Below are positions 62,516 to 64,000 of a stretch of DNA of 64,000 bases, in pieces. How positions within the stretch are numbered: position 1 is the first letter of the stretch; the number at the start of each line of letters is the position of its first letter. Source of the DNA: Streptomyces zaomyceticus (GTDB taxonomy: Bacteria; Actinomycetota; Actinomycetes; Streptomycetales; Streptomycetaceae); assembly GCF_014656215.1 (NCBI RefSeq), contig NZ_BNBZ01000028.1:32296-96295 (forward strand). Direction: 5' to 3'. Under the pieces are notes generated by a model. That model saw only the letters and a list, made by a program, of their open reading frames with translations, was not told where the DNA came from and ran no database searches. The position numbers were made by a program, and so were the translations under genes.

Positions 62516-64000
62516 ATGTCCGACGACGCCCGTACGCTCCGTCGACCCACCACCGCCGCCCAGCTGGGCATCTGGGTCGCCCAGCAACTGCAGCCGGACA
62601 GCCCCCTCTACAACTGCGGCGGCTACTACGAGATCGACGGCCCCGTGGACGTCGACGTCCTCGCCCGCGCGGTCCACCGGGGCGTCGAGGAGACCGAGGC
62701 CCTCCGGTCGTACTTCGCCGAAGGCCACGGCACCGGCGCGGACGCCGACCACGGCACCGGCGCCGACGGGGACGGGGACGGGGACGGCGAAGGACCGGAG
62801 CTCTGGCAGGTGGTCACCCCGGCCGAGGACCGGCCGCTGAGCGTCGTCGACCTGCGCGGCACGGCGGACCCGGAGGCCGAGGCGCACCGCTGGGCCGCCA
62901 CCGAGATGGCCCGGCCCTTCGACCTCTCCCGGGGCCCGCTCAGCGCCCAGACCCTGCTGCTCCTCGCCGACGACCGCTCCTTCTACGTCCACCGCTACCA
63001 CCACGCGGTCCTGGACGGTTTCGGCCACACCGTCTACACGGCCAGGGTCGCCGCCCTCTACCGGGCCTTCCTGGCCGGGGAGACCCCGGCCCCCACGCCC
63101 TTCGTCTCCCTCGACCGACTGGTCGCCGACGAGAGCTCCTACGCGGGCTCGCGTCGCAGGGAACGGGACCGCGCCCACTGGCTCGACCTCTTCCAGGACG
63201 TTCCGGAGCCTCTCTCCCTCGCGGACCGCGCCGCCGGCAGCACCCACAGCAGCCTGCGTCGGATCCGGGCGCTGCCGCAGGACCTGGCCGAACGGCTCAC
63301 CGCGCTCGCGGAGCGGCTCGGCGTCCCGTGGCCGGCCCTTGCCATCGCGGCCACGGCCGTCTTCTACCACCGCATGACCGGCCGTACGGACGTCACGTTC
63401 GCGCTGCCGCTGGCGGGCCGCACCGGACGGACCGGCCTGACCACGCCCAGCGCCCTCGTCAATGTGCTGCCCATCCGCGTCCAGCCGGACCCGGACCGCA
63501 CGGTCGCGGAACTGACCGCGGAGGTCTCCCGCTCTCTCGCCGGCGTCATCCGCCACCAGCGCTTCCGCGGCGAGGACCTCGTCCGGGAGCTGGGCATGTC
63601 CGGCGGCCGTCAGGCCCGTCTCGGCCCCACCGTGAACGTCATGGCCTTCGCCGGCGAACTCGCCTTCGGCGACAGCCCCGCCCATGTGCACCCGCTCTCC
63701 ACGGGTCCCGTCAACGACCTCAAGATCAACTTCTACGGCACCGCCACCTCGCGCGGGGGCATCCGCGTCGAGTTCGACGCCGACCCCGCCCTCTACGACG
63801 CCCGCGAGATCGAGGCCCACCAGGACCGCCTGGTGCGCGTCCTGGAGCGGATAGCCGCCGACCCCGCCGAACGGGTGGGGGACGTGGACGTTCTGGCTCC
63901 GGAGGAGCGGGAGCGGGTGTTGGTGGGGTGGAACGGTGAGGTCCGTGATGTGCGGGACGTGTCGCTGCCGGTGTTGTTCGCGGAGCAGGTGGCGCGGACG
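62516..64000 (+). CDS. First NRPS of the lipopeptide assembly line, starter condensation domain (cut by window edge)
   Basis: The frame is open from ATG 62516 to the right end, at least 495 residues. The first domain is a condensation domain: TTAAQLGIWVAQQLQPDSPL, RYHHAVLDGFGHTVYTARVA (HHxxxDG motif), FALPLAGRTGRTGLTTPSAL, and NDLKINFYGTATSRGGIRVE. Position directly after FAAL, dehydrogenases and ACP indicates a starter C domain that N-acylates the first amino acid. An Asp/Gly-rich insert (TGADGDGDGDGEG) lies near residue 80. The last visible part (EERERVLVGWNGEVRDVRDV) is the linker into an A domain outside the window. Confidence 0.93.
   Translation, partial: MSDDARTLRRPTTAAQLGIWVAQQLQPDSPLYNCGGYYEIDGPVDVDVLARAVHRGVEETEALRSYFAEGHGTGADADHGTGADGDGDGDGEGPELWQVVTPAEDRPLSVVDLRGTADPEAEAHRWAATEMARPFDLSRGPLSAQTLLLLADDRSFYVHRYHHAVLDGFGHTVYTARVAALYRAFLAGETPAPTPFVSLDRLVADESSYAGSRRRERDRAHWLDLFQDVPEPLSLADRAAGSTHSSLRRIRALPQDLAERLTALAERLGVPWPALAIAATAVFYHRMTGRTDVTFALPLAGRTGRTGLTTPSALVNVLPIRVQPDPDRTVAELTAEVSRSLAGVIRHQRFRGEDLVRELGMSGGRQARLGPTVNVMAFAGELAFGDSPAHVHPLSTGPVNDLKINFYGTATSRGGIRVEFDADPALYDAREIEAHQDRLVRVLERIAADPAERVGDVDVLAPEERERVLVGWNGEVRDVRDVSLPVLFAEQVART

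Noticed and set aside
1..64000. tRNA, rRNA, insertion sequences, attachment sites
   Set aside because: None recognised by eye on either strand: no transposase-like proteins, no cloverleaf-like tRNA ends and no flanking direct repeats. A tRNA search program would be needed to exclude tRNAs fully.

Overview
The window is very GC-rich (about 72-73% by eye), with codon use, GTG starts, four-base ATGA/GTGA overlaps and gene families typical of Streptomyces or a close relative. Positions 1-15.8 kb carry a conserved chromosomal block: a sensor kinase fragment, a small HTH gene plus a Clp_N gene, recA-recX, a rhodanese/cysteine dioxygenase pair behind a cysteine leader peptide, an FAD monooxygenase, the gluABCD glutamate ABC transporter, a two-component system and a TAXI binding protein. 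recA as given is broken: about 37 nt of the highly conserved core are missing after 4399, which shifts the frame.

From 16 to 23.3 kb the genes encode exported proteins: three tandem secreted RCC1-type seven-bladed propellers, then three secreted proteins, two of which share a cysteine-bearing domain and look like beta-pore-forming-toxin-type proteins. From 23.3 to 29.5 kb come a divergent extra glutamyl-tRNA synthetase, an MFS exporter, an F420/FMN luciferase-like oxidoreductase, a LysR regulator and a DMT transporter.

From 29.6 to 39.8 kb lies an unusual operon-like set: a YCII-LuxR fusion regulator with two TTA codons, a tautomerase, two Asp/Glu-racemase-superfamily proteins lacking catalytic cysteines, an FAD monooxygenase, and hemB-hemA-acyl-CoA ligase-hemL. 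hemC and hemD are absent. The set encodes the route from glutamyl-tRNA to 5-aminolevulinate and porphobilinogen outside the usual heme operon, beside tailoring enzymes, so it looks like a specialised pathway that starts from a tetrapyrrole precursor. A 14-bp minisatellite and a strong bidirectional terminator close it. Ohr and a CaiB/AMACR-like gene follow.

From 42.6 kb to the right edge runs a lipopeptide NRPS cluster, cut off by the window. It has a LuxR regulator, an ABC exporter split between two loci, and a translationally coupled set (PLP synthase, argininosuccinate-lyase-like, ATP-grasp, stand-alone A-T-TE, PduX-like kinase) that fits 2,3-diaminobutyrate formation from threonine. It also has a SyrP-like hydroxylase, glutamate mutase E and S subunits for 3-methylaspartate, and a lipid-initiation module (fatty acyl-AMP ligase, two acyl-CoA dehydrogenase-type proteins, ACP, condensation domain). 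These parts predict an acidic calcium-dependent-type lipopeptide of the friulimicin/amphomycin/malacidin kind, possibly with a hydroxylated residue.

No tRNA, rRNA, CRISPR array or insertion sequence was recognised.
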